The translations under genes and the position numbers were made by a program. From assembly GCA_905250075.1 (NCBI GenBank), contig CAJNOP010000365.1, positions 107,907 to 171,906 on the forward strand: a stretch of 64,000 bases of DNA. Direction: 5' to 3'. Shown here piece by piece: positions 39,227-51,700 of the stretch. Source of the DNA: Rotaria sp. Silwood1. Taxonomy: Eukaryota > Rotifera > Eurotatoria > Philodinida > Philodinidae. Numbering within the stretch: position 1 is the first letter of the stretch; each line of letters opens with the position of its first letter. A model generated the notes under the pieces. That model saw nothing but the letters and a program-made list of their open reading frames with translations, was not told the origin of the DNA and did no database searches.

Positions 39227-39925
39227 TGGCCTTTCTACTCAAAAATTGATTCCAGGGCCAAGTACATTCAAATTGTCTGAAATTTTCAGGTCATGTTGAG
39301 ACTGCCATGGAGACGCTATGATAAAATTGTCAACCCTATACCATGATGTTTGATAGAGACATGTACCAAACAAGGGCAAAAAATAGTTCATTTTGCAATC
39401 TATTTTTCTCTGTCCGGGCTCTTTCAACATATTAAATTTTTTTTTGTTTGAAAGAGTATGTCAGAGTATAGGGTACTACAGAGTCCTTTTTTTTTAAATT
39501 CTTACTTTTTAAGCGGAGAAAACTCTCTAGAAATGAGCACCAATTTACATAATTGTTTGCATATATAATAAGAAACAAAGCTTAATTTAAAAAAAAGAAC
39601 TGTGGTGCTCTGCATTTTGACATCCTCTTTCAAACAATTAAAAATATTGAATGAGCCTGGACAGAGAAATTTGGGTTGTGCGTGTGAAAAGTATAGTCTG
39701 AGACAAAACGATAAACATTTTCCGTTTTTTCTGAAAAAAAGTCAGTTCCTGTTTTTTAAGAAGTGGATGATAAACGTTATCAAAAGTTTTGTCCCAAAAC
39801 GGGATGTCGGTTTAAAAACCATTTTGTTTCGGAAAGAGCAGAACGCGAACTATCCATTCATGCATTTATCCTAGTTTTCATTTTTTTGACAAACATTGAC
39901 TTTTTCTGAGGGGGAAGGCCTTAAT
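39227..39925. mobile_element. Inverted-repeat (foldback-like) element remnant
   Basis: Inverted arms at about 39403-39485 and 39601-39672 share CTCTGTCC-GGCTC, TTCAA and TGTTTGAAAGAG segments. Weaker similarity between about 39227 and 39923 (GGCCTT...CTCA) suggests outer ends. Matching frames on opposite strands (both reading EPGQR) come from this inversion and are not genes. No target-site duplication was identified. Confidence 0.5.
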
Positions 39926-40241
39926 ATACTCTCAAATAAATGAATACTCAGACTTCCGATACTGTGTCTTTGAGAAATTAATTTCTAAAAACACTTTTGC
40001 TGCTGAGCTTTGAAGTATGGCTCGGACGAAGATATGATCTCATTCTAGATCTTATTGCTTCTCATAAAAAATTAAGCTTGCACCACCCATGATTAAATTG
40101 ACTGTGACGCTACTTATTGTTTTGCTCGATACATTCAACCAATCAATTTCAACATTAATATAAGTTAGTTTCATGTTTGAGAAATCTTTTATTTTTGCTT
40201 TAATATTCATTTTGGTTTAATATTACAGAAGAACGACAACC

Positions 40242-40330
40242 TTAGGCTCCAAACAGACTAAATAAGTGCATTAAGATTTAAATCATCAACTTCAACGTTA
40301 ATTCACTTTTCAGTCTGTTTGAGGGTCTTA
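40242..40330. mobile_element. Small hairpin MITE candidate (about 90 bp)
   Basis: The ends TTAGGCTCCAAACAGACT and AGTCTGTTTGAGGGTCTTA are imperfect inverted repeats, and the interior is also nearly palindromic. Target-site duplication is unclear. Confidence 0.45.
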
Positions 40331-41099
40331 CACTAAAGTGTCTAATTAACAGGCGCACATCAAGGAGTATGTAATGCTTATGGTGTTGTTGTTCTGCAGT
40401 TTTATCTTATTTTATATGTATGAGAATATTTTTTTATACTGTATTTATTGTTTCATTTTCTATTTTTAGATGGCTTCATCAATCGAAAGATTTTAACTGA
40501 TATATTCAATATGAAATAAATATCCAATGACAGTTGTTGTGAACATATTCAACAAAAACCATGTACTCTCTATTTATATATGTGTATATTGAAAAAAAAG
40601 AGCTTTTTTCTTTGTTTTTCATTGAATATTTTATCTTAAGAAATAAGTATCATTTCAATTTTATTAATCAAAATCTTTTTTTTTAACATTATAATTTATT
40701 GTGCCGTAATCTGGTTCACATTTATAAAAGAGAAGAATAAGAAATGGAAAGATAGAAAGAATAAGGATTCAAGTCAATCAAATAGAAACAAATACGAATA
40801 GATAAGAAAAGTAATACTTTGAATGACAGAAAGGAAGAAAAGGGTATTTAGCAGTATCATTAGAAAGGTATCATAAGTAGAGAAATAGTGACATCTATTT
40901 ATTAATAATTATTATGCTTCAGATTTTTCTCATAACAATTAACAATTAAGATGAGAGTAAAAAGTATTTATAAATAAAGATATTTAGGTAATAAGTTTAC
41001 CTTCTGAATATCTTATGTTGCGGTTTGTGATTCACTTCGAATAATAACCAATCATTTCTACTATGTTTCGTTCTCTGGGATAGTCGATTAATATATTTA

Positions 41100-41400
41100 T
41101 TAATTATTTTTTCTGAAGCTCAGATCTTTATACATTGTTTTTTCATATATAGTAGCTATTTGGAAAGCAGTCCAGATATGTTGGTATTGGGTCGCTTCTA
41201 GTGATCTTTCAAGGTGAAGAGAGAATCGCGACCAATACGAGTATATGTAATCATACAGTGTTTTTTCTTGACTAAGTATTTGATTAGAGATATCATCCCA
41301 TCTGTAAAGCCCATATACTATTTTTACTCCTGATAGATAGGTAGAGTTAATCAGTTGTCGTTGCTTTTCAGTAAAAAGGAACCATGTAGAAAAAAGCCAG
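41100..41400 (-). other. Possible orphan coding fragment
   Basis: A minus-strand frame of about 95 codons ending at 41100 (EKQRQLINSTYLS... DYIYSYWSRFSLHLERSLEAT...) has balanced, protein-like composition rich in Trp, Tyr and Arg, unlike the low-complexity frames around it. It begins beside a 16-G tract. I recognise no family and no flanking exon. It could be a gene remnant or a chance frame. Confidence 0.25.
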
Positions 41401-41405
41401 ATAAA

Positions 41406-41421
41406 GGGGGGGGGGGGGGGG
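41406..41421. repeat. Poly(G) tract, 16 bases
   Basis: A 16-base G homopolymer in very AT-rich sequence. It could be a real sequence or an assembly artefact. Confidence 0.85.
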
Positions 41422-41906
41422 AACAGAAAACGCAAGTAATATTCTACGTCGAATAGAAATTTTCTTTTTTGGTATATATTAATCAAAATCTATATATATT
41501 AGGCAATTAATTAACTCTTCATCTATTTTATTTCAATATTATTTTCATAAGAAAAAATAATTTTTATACTTAAATCAAGTTAATTCTACATAGATTTCGA
41601 TAAACTTTCAATAAGCATCAGTTTTCAACTTATGATTATTTTTAGTAAATTTTTCTTGTCTAATAATAATACGAATGGTTATTTACTATTTATTTATTAA
41701 ATAAAGATTAATAATAAACATATGTTTTTTTTTTTTCGTTTTTCAAGAAATAATACAATGGAATCAATTCTAAGATTAACGAAATGTAATTGTAATTATT
41801 TTTTCTTGAAATTTATTTTGTATTTTCATGCAACTGAATTTTTAATCATGAATTAAAAAGAAAAATTTTTGTCATCGTTCCGGTAGAAGTCTATATAGTT
41901 CGATAG

Positions 41907-43575
41907 CAGAGGTCCAAATAGGCCACGAGGCCTGTCTACTTTTTCTTCGAAATCGAAGTTTCATCTGAGAATTTCATGATTTTGTTGGCAAATAGATACA
42001 ACGTTCATTAGTTTTCAAAAAGTCACATGTAAGCGCGATGAATCAGACAAATACTGCGGAATGAGCATTAAAGATATTTATAGGAAATCAATACCCTTAC
42101 TATGCTGAAGAGATGATAAGCACAAATTTTCATAGTTATCATTATCTACTTGTTATGTTTCTCAATTTTAGTTAAATTAATTGATTCTAAATCCTTTTTT
42201 CTGTTGCAGATTTACCACTTATTGAATTTTGTTTCTTTCTTGATCCCAATACTTTGAGTGACATTGTGATCTGGCATGAGAAATTCAATGAAAATATTTT
42301 TGAACAAAAACCAGATATTTTCTACAAGTTGACTATCTTAGCATTGTTTTTATTTTGTCTACGTATCATCAATGTTCAGTTCGTAAACTCTTAATTAGTA
42401 ATGAAACTTTTCAACGTATGTGGGTACCTGTGAAATTGTCAGTACCCACAAACATCACCAACTCTGAAAACGAATAGAATTCGAAATTGATATTATTTAT
42501 ACATCCCTACTGCGTCACGCGTTTTATGATTCAGTTGAAGGATAGCCTTTCTTTTAGATACAGACAGCCATATTTACTTTCACTTTTACTTATACAAGGC
42601 CTTTAGAAAATTAAAAATCGGATGATTCAGAAGACATAAATAGCTTTCTATGAGAAATTTTACTATTTATATAATGTTATTCATTTTCATCTAAGTTCAT
42701 GTTGAAAAATATATATACCGTAAAATTCTCTTCAAACATTCTATAGTATGACAAGAAAAAGCTACACGAAAAATATTCAAGGTCTCCGAAGCTACCAGCT
42801 TTCGGAAGTACGGTGTAGTATTCCTTAACTTTTTGCTAAGCGGTGACAAAAGTATAAGCATATATGAAATTAAATTTTCTGATGCTGTGACGAATGTAGA
42901 TCTAGTCTTTATAAAGAAAGTGATATAAAAAAGTTGATTCTAGGTTCAATAACATCATACATTTTTACTAAATTAGGAATCGATAATGAATTGACTTTGA
43001 TTTATTTTTATTGTAATCGATTCGCTACCAATTGACAATCGATAAAAGAATAATGATTTTAGTCATTTAAAATGAATCTTTTCTGACTTTTACATGAATT
43101 GTTTTTTTTACCTGAAAGTGTGTCCGCAGTTTTTACAGGTAGGCATTTGTAGCTGTCTCTTTAATGAAGTTATTTGCTTATTCAGAAAGATGCCACCTTT
43201 CGCCGAGCGATTTTGACTAGAAATCGATCGTTCATCAGAGAAAACGTTTTTTAAGTGAACTGAAAACTATGCTTTTTTTAATACTCCGGCTGACTAGAAT
43301 CTACCTTTGGAAATTAACAGTCTTTGTTCTACCCTTAGTTTCACATGCTCTCAATTACAAAGAAGCATGATACCTTTGTTTAATTGGAAAGCTGACAATT
43401 CTAATGGACTTTTCAATGTAGTGATGCAGATTGAATTCAGTGACTAATACGACTTTTTTATGAAAATTACTACTTCTTTCTATGGTATTTTTATCATGAT
43501 ATTAACGTGAAAAAAAATACACAGGTCTAGCCAGGCAGGCTAGGCCTTCAAGAAGTACGCCTGTTTGGACTTCTG
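41907..43575. mobile_element. Non-autonomous hAT DNA transposon, 1,669 bp
   Basis: The left end reads CAGAGGTCCAAATAGGC; the reverse complement of the right end reads CAGAAGTCCAAACAGGC (two mismatches in 17). A perfect 8-bp duplication, TTCGATAG, flanks the element at 41899-41906 and 43576-43583. CAG-starting ends and an 8-bp duplication are hallmarks of the hAT superfamily. No transposase is visible. The only exon-like segment is a 62-codon frame after a good acceptor at 42208/42209, ending at 42394, which I do not recognise. A GTGGGTAC/GTACCCAC hairpin lies at 42420-42451. Confidence 0.85.
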
Positions 43576-43583
43576 TTCGATAG

Positions 43584-45766
43584 TGTCAAGTTTAATGATT
43601 GTAAAGATTGGATATATTTTTGAAAATATTTAAATGATAACAAAGATTTGAAGAAGTTTATAGGAGATTTAATAAATAGTTTTTGACTTGAAGATTCATT
43701 AAAATCCGAATTAGATGAATCAGAAATAAATTTATTTGATACGATTTTTTTTCACTATTATAATAGAAAAGAATATTTTATATATTTAAGTTTTTCTATT
43801 GAAAAATACCGAATAACGATTCAATGAGATGATGTTGTTGCAAATAATAATATTCGAATGTCACAACATGGAAGTTTCTCTGGATATACTAGCTAGAGTT
43901 TTCTATCAAATGTGTGATTGGATACTCACAATTTACATCTGAACTCGAAGAATAGCTAAAACTATACTAAAAAGAGTTTTAAATTAGAATTTTTAAAGAT
44001 TTATTTTATGAAAAAAATAATGTTTATAAGTAGCATATAATAAAATGAAGTGTTAACATCTTTGTCAAGACTGTTAGAACATCAATTTATGAAGAAAATT
44101 TGTATTTATGAATGAAAAAATCCATCAGATCTCTTTTATATTTGTAAAATATATAGAATTATCAATATAGAGAAAATTTTCGTTTTTTTTCATTTATATA
44201 AGTTCATTTACTGAATAAAGTTGTTTGATAAATAATCGTTCACTATAAAGTTTGAATATATTTCAAAGAGTATTTCAATGAATTTTATATCAATTATATA
44301 TTTTTATTATTCTCATTCATTGACAAGAAAAATTAGAAATATTCTTGAATAAATAAGATATATATCAATATATTAATTGTTTCAATAACAAGAAAGAAAG
44401 AAAAAAAAAGAAACAACTTTTCAATTTTCTTTAATGTTATTTCATATATAATAATAATAGTATTATATCATAATTATATTTTATTTATTCGAATGTTCAA
44501 AAATTATTTAATAAAAGATAAAGCAAATATTTTCATTGATTTTTTTTCCTTTTTGGCTACAAATTAAATTTCTATAGATTTTATCATTTTTTTTTCTTTT
44601 ACACATAATAAGTTAAATATTTTGTGAATAAATCTATAAAAACAAAAGTGATTAGTTAGATTTTCTATTCACTATAGAATTCTTATGAAAAAATAAGTTT
44701 TCTCAAGTATTTTTAGAATTTTGAAACATATTAGTAAATAAGAAAAACAAACTTGTTAACCATTTCTTTTAAGCTCTTTTGTTTTTTGATAACGACATAA
44801 GACTCTATTATAATACCAATGAAAAAGAATATTTTTAGACGTTTTAAAAATGATTGCGAGACTATTAATTAAATTGATGATTTGTTTTTTGCTCCACTTA
44901 AATCTATTGATGTTTATAGATACTACAAATATATCGGTCACCACTTAGATCTACACATTATATTCTTATAGTCTCTTAATCAAATTCGTATGAAAAGACG
45001 AAACAATTCATGAGGATATACATGAGAAACACATGTTGATCATCATCAAAATCCTTTTTATCTAATAAACTCTATTTTAATTCGTTGTTTTTGATAAACA
45101 ATAAAATTTTGCATCTGAACAAAAAAAGAGATTAGCGATTCAATAAAAGTTTTGAAATAAATTTGAAAAAAAAAAATATTTCGATACGATCTTAACTTTA
45201 TTTATATTTCAGTATTATAAAGTTCTCAATACAGATATTTAAAAAAAGACGTTAAAAACGAAATAAAAAAGATTGTTAGTGTAATTAAATCATCTTAAAA
45301 CGGTTATTGTTCTGTTATATTTTTTAAACAGAAATTATTTGAAAAGATCAGAGAAAGCAAAAAAAAAAAATTAATCTTCAAACTTGGATTTTCTCTAAAT
45401 TGATTAAATATGTAATTTAATTCAAAAAATTTCAATCAACAGAAATATTAAATCTTAAAAAAAACTTAAGCTGAAATCTTACAGAACACGACAAACAATA
45501 AGATAGATGAACATTTCGGATAATATACTTAATTTTTCTGTCTTTGTTTCTATTTGTGATGAAAAAAATTAATTAGATTGAAGTTAGCTTTATATTATTT
45601 TAAGTTCTGTAAAGACTAATGACAATAATGTATAATTTCATTGAGTTAATTTCAATTAATTTTAAATTTTAAATTCAATGAACTAAACAATTTGACTAAA
45701 TTTGGATTTCTTCTTATTTGTAGATTCTTTCTTTTTTTTTTTTTTAAATTGATTTGAACATTTAAA
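43584..45766. other. Upstream flank of the PPR gene
   Basis: AT-rich sequence with no accepted coding frame or repeat. It should contain the promoter of the PPR gene, but no element is identifiable by eye. Confidence 0.5.
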
Positions 45767-48700
45767 ATGAATCATTTTATATCAATCAAATTAATAAACT
45801 ATCGTGTAACATCTATGAAAGTTTTTATAAAATACTTATCAACTATTCAATCTAATTTTGATTTGGGTAATGAAATGAAATCATGTAATGATAAAAAACA
45901 ATTCAAAAAAGCACTTGAATTATTTGATAAACATATGAAAAACAATATTGAAACGTATTCAAGTTTAGTCATTACTCAAGCTTTAAAAGCATGTACTCAT
46001 ATAAAAGATTTTCAACGTGGTTCAGATATTCATCATCTTATTTCATCTCGTATTCAACATGATTTTCACATATTGACCTCATTAATTCATTTTTATAGTA
46101 AGTATCAAAAGAAAAAAAAATGATGAATGAATATAATGAATGCTTTTATTATTCGATTATTTATTTTGTTTTATTTCAAATTTTATGAAAAAATCGTTTT
46201 CGAGAAACAAAAAGCATAAAAAGATTTCTTAAGTATTGCTAAACTTTTCTATTCATATTTATATTAAATCTATATGAATTTATTTATGACATATTAGTAT
46301 GCATTTCGTTTTCTATTTAAAAAGAAACGAACTAATTGAAAATAGTTTTAATTAAACATTGATTATATTGTTTATTTTTCGCAAAGGTTTTGAATGGATT
46401 AAAATAATATTATTGATAAAGAGTAATGTTTTTTTCATCGATTTAACTTCAATGTATAGGTTTTTTGCTCAAAATTAATTTTATATTTGAAATTAACACA
46501 GCAAAAACAGAATTCATATCAATCGATTTCTATATAAGGTGTCTAGTAAGTAATTCTACAAAGAAAAAGTTGAATATCTCCATTACAGCTCGAGCAAGCG
46601 AGCTGATTTTTCTTTTACTAAAGATAGAGGCATGTTAACACTTCACATCCATCAGAGATGTCCATCGCGGCGCTGCCGCTGCCGCGATGGCGGTGGCGGC
46701 GCGGCAGCGGCAGGTTTTTTAAAAAGTCATCGCGGCAGCGGCACGGTAGCGGCAGGTTTTTAAAAAACCATCGCGACAGTGGCAGGATTTTTTTTGGAGG
46801 ACATTGGAAAACTGTATGAATTTAATAGAATTTCAGGATTTACAAATGAAACGCCCTGATATTGAATAAATCTGATGGACTAGTACCCATATCTCTGGTC
46901 AAATATAGTCACAGCAGTGAAATTAGAAACACTTTTTTGAAAACCGTCGCGGCAGCGGCGCGGTAGCGGCACGTTTATTTTATAATTCATCGCGGCAGCG
47001 TTTCTTTTATAAGTCATCGCGGTGCGGCAGCGTCGCGGCAACATTTTTTTATCAACCGTCGCGGCGCGGCAGCGGTGCGGCAGCGGCAGATTTTCAGCCG
47101 CGATGGACATCTCTGAAATCCATACGGATGAGATTAGTGAGAACCTATGGTAGGTATATTCTTTTCTTTTCCTATCTGTCAACAAGTAAAATTTTCTTGT
47201 TGAAATCAATAGTGATACTTAGCAAAGGTTCTCACTAAACTTGTCCGTATGGATTTGAAGTGTAAACATGCCTCTATCCTTAATAAAAAAAATGAGCCCG
47301 TTCGATCGAGCCATAATAGAAATATTCAACTTTTTCTTTGTGAAGTTCGACACACCTAGTTATATATTTCAAGAGTATACCAAACAACTTTTCTTTTATC
47401 AAAAGAAAAACATTTTTTCTTACAATGATATTCATCTTAGATCCGTTAAATAAATTCATCGAAAACTAAAACTAATTTCATTGTTCAGTTATTTATTCTA
47501 TTCTATCTTCTGGATTTTTTCATAGTTCACAATTTGTTTTTTCACTGAATTTATTTAATGAATCTAATATGAATGACATTGTAAGAAAATTATTTTTTTC
47601 AAAAAAACAAAAAAGAAAAATTGTTTGGTATACTCTTGAAATATATAGAAATCAATTGATACGAATTGTTTTTTTTTGCTATGTTAATTTCAAATATAAA
47701 ATTAATTTTGAGCAAAAACCTATACATTAAAATTAAATCGATGAAAAATTTTTTAAACATTGAATTTCAAGAAAATGTTTTCTAACTAGATATCACTTTG
47801 AAAGATTTTAGAAACTATTTCAATTATTAAAATCTTCATAGAAACATTTAAAAAGATAAGAGAAAAGAAAACTTTATTCTTTATCAATAATATTATGTTA
47901 ATCAATTCAAAATTTTTGCCAAAAATAAACAATATAATCAATATTTAATTAAAACTACTTTCAATTAGTTCGTTTTTTTTATATAAAAAACAAAACACAT
48001 GCTAATATGTCGTAAATAAATTCCTATAGATTTAATTTAAATATGAAAAGTTTAGCCATACTTAAAAGAAATCTTTTTACGTTTTTAGTTTCTCGAAAAC
48101 GATTTTTTCATAAAATTTGAAATAAAACAAAATAAATAATAGAATAATAAAAGCGTTCATAATATTCAATCGTCATTGTTTTTTTTTGTTCTAAGTTAAT
48201 ATTTCTATTAGTGCAATGTGGTGATGTGAGAAATGCTGAATTATTATTCAACAAAACGAAAAAAAAAACTTTGTCAATATATGGAGCAATGATGAAAGGT
48301 AAGAATAATTATATTGAAACATATATCTAATTCGACATCATTATATAGGTTATATAAAAAATAATATACCTATGAAAGCAATTGATCTGTTCAATAAAAT
48401 TGAAAATCCTGATAAAGTTATTATAATATTTGTTTTCAATGCTTGTGCTGCATTAGGAACAAGTGAAGCTTTAGATTTAACAAAAAAAACTTTAGAAAAA
48501 ATGTCAAAATCATTGTATTCAAATTCGTATATATTATCTTCTGTATTAGATGCATTAATGAAATGTGGTGATGTTAAATATGCTGAATCAGTATTTAATT
48601 CATCAACAAATAAAGATCTATCTATGTATGGAGCAATGATGAAAGGTAACTATTGATTTTAATTATAAAATGTATTAAAAGAGCATCTACAAGTTGACCA

Positions 48701-51700
48701 AAAAAATCAACGTCATAGTCAATATTTCAAATTTTAATCCAGATTCAAAAATAATAATATCTAAATTTTAAATGTATTTCAATGTTCTATAATCAATTTA
48801 ATTAATACTAACTTCTAATTACTGTTAAGTTATTGTAAAAAAGAAAAACCTAATGAAATAAGATAGAAGATTGATTACTTAAAAAAATGTTATCTAATTA
48901 AATAATTATATATAATATACTCTATGAGCTTTTGTACTTGAATATAAATTATAAATTATAAGTTCAAAATGTTCGAATTTTGACTAAACATTAATTATTA
49001 ATTTTTTTGAAATTAAATCAATAAAATATCAATATTATTTTTATTATTTGCAAACTATTTAAAGGAAAAATTGAAAAAAAAAGTTTATTTTCCGAATGAA
49101 ACAGGACTAAAAAATCTATTTTTAATAGAGATTTTGTCAAAAGAAACAAAGCTTGTTTAGTGATGTTTTTTTTATTGGCAAGACATTCTCGATGTATGCA
49201 TCACAACCTATTATGTTCTAACCTGATAATATTGAGAAGGGAAATTGCGAAACATGTCGTTCGGACACGAAGTTAAAGTATCGACATCAAACGGATATCT
49301 TTTAATGTGATCTTATCTAGAAAATATTTCGTTCTCAATATAAATAGACTCTGAAAATGGCAAATTTGAAAGAATTTTGTTTTATGATAACTACTAGATG
49401 GTATGCGAGTTTCTCTCAACTACGAAATGTGATATGAAGCACGAATCTCGATATTTTGGGGAAACAATATATGATAAAAAAATAAAAACCGATTCTCAGA
49501 TTAATGTTCATTTGCGTCTTCAGTAAAGTTGTATACGTCCTACCGAGTTAAAATATTTCTCTCGAGTGTTGTTAATCGAAAATGTTATATCTCCATCAAT
49601 CAGTTGATCAAACTTAAGATCAAGTTGAAAAAAAAGCCATGATAAAAATCAATCACTACGAAAACTCTATAAATGCATATATCGACATTACTTTAAAGAA
49701 CATTTTCAATTGATAGTTTAATTATGTTCATGATTCATTGTCTATCGTCAGATCTATTCCTAGTTGTTTGATATCGATATAGATACTTGAATCTTAAGTA
49801 TCAATGACTATTTTCTGAGTTTTAATTATTGAGAATCATCGAGTTATAAAATGACAAGTTTCGATGTATATATAAAAAGGAAGTAAAAGAACTATGTGGT
49901 ATACGAGTGTCGATTCGAATACAAAATATGATGCAAAACAAAAATCTCTTGAGTTTTCATAAAAACGATATTTTGTAGAAAATGAAAATTTCATTGTCGA
50001 GTTAATAGCAATCATCATTTATAATTAAATTGTATACATATCATTCAATATAAGCACTTTTCAAAATATTAAATTGAGATATAAATATCGAAGTTCATCA
50101 TAACTCATCTGATTAATAATATAGAATAACAAAAGATATAAAATTTTTTAAGAGAATTTCTTAACAAAACTATTTATTATTATCTTATGAGCATCTGTAT
50201 TCATATGTTTCAATTTTAGTATAACAGTAAAATGTAAATAGTCAAAAAAATTCAATTAATATTCTTCGAAATCATATACTAAATATATTTCTTAATTCTC
50301 TCTGATTACTCTTGATTACTCAAAATCATAGCAAAAATTACAAGTACATCGATGTTTATGAATGAATTTTTCGAAGTGAATAATTTCTACCAACAATATC
50401 AAGAAGTTGAATCAGTTGATTGATAGAAAGCATAAGTTTTAACATAAAAAACAAAAAACAAAGCGATACTATATCTGAGAAAAATATTACAGTGAAAATC
50501 GACTTATTATATAGTCAAAAAATGATTATTTTTTTGATATGCCAAACAGTATTTTCTCGATATTCGAGTTTTTGCTTTGTACCACATTTCATATTCGAGC
50601 GAAATTCGAATACTATCTAATTATATACAGAGAGACACTTATATAATTAGACATCTATTTTTGACTCATTTCTTCTTGATATGATAATCTTTCAAACAAA
50701 ACAAAAAGTATAAATATATAGAATGAATTTCGGCAGAGAATTTTTGTTTATTAAATGAATTATGTTTGATCCTTGTTTGATGAATATTTTTCTCAAACAT
50801 CATGGTACAGAGCTGAAACTTTTACTATAGTTTCTATACTACAGACTTAGCATATCATGAAAATTTCATGCCATTTACATGTATTTGGACTAAGATCGAT
50901 TTTTTACGAAAATACCTTAAATCAATTATATTTTCAAACAATCATAATGATTTCAAAGAAAAATATCAATTTTAATAGATTTTTTTTTTCTTAAATTTAA
51001 TCATGAAATACCAGTTTTAATCCATTTTTAGTGATTATTCTTTCAAAAAGAATATTATTTATCTAATGTTCACACTGATTTTTTATATACGTAGCTTATT
51101 AAAACATATGATAACTATATCTGTAAACGATATAGAATTAAGAAATTATATAATAAAAATAATATTGATATATTATTGATTTAATTTCAAAAATTATTAA
51201 ATAATGTTTAGTTAAAACTTGAAAATTTCAAACTTACAAATTGTAAAATTAATATTTTACATTCAACTACAAAAGTTCATAGAATATATTATATATATAA
51301 TTTTTTTTTAAGTAATTAATCTTCTATATTCTAATTTATTGAATAAATAACAAACAAAAAATATTTGACTTATTAAATCATAACCTCATTAAACAATTAT
51401 ATAAGAATATTTTTCTATGTTTTTTGTTTTTTTTTACAATAACTTAACAGTTATTAGAAGTTAGTATGAATTAAATTGATTATAGAACATTGAAATACAT
51501 TTTGAAATTTAGATTTTATGATTTTTGAATCTAGATCTGGGCTCCGATTCATCCTATAATTCCTATTTTTTTGAAAAATCCTATAATATTTTCTCAAAAA
51601 AGTGGAAAAATTCTACGAGACCTGACTTTTTCCTGAAGGGGAGTACAGGGATCTTCGCGCCGCCCCCCCCCCCCCCCCCCCGCCCCCGGTCATCACTTTT

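Larger units (their letters stand above)
46126..48170. repeat. Two-kilobase palindrome filling PPR intron 1
   Basis: The sequence reads inward from both ends as one inverted repeat. ATGAATGCTTTTATTATTC near 46136 faces GAATAATAAAAGCGTTCAT ending at 48160. The symmetry axis is near 47185, where GTCAACAAG faces CTTGTTGA. The arms are interrupted by a hAT-type MITE in the left arm (46653-47115) and a second MITE in the right arm (47367-47641), plus a roughly 120-bp length difference near 47740-47860. The palindrome covers almost all of the intron (46098-48211). Confidence 0.8.
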
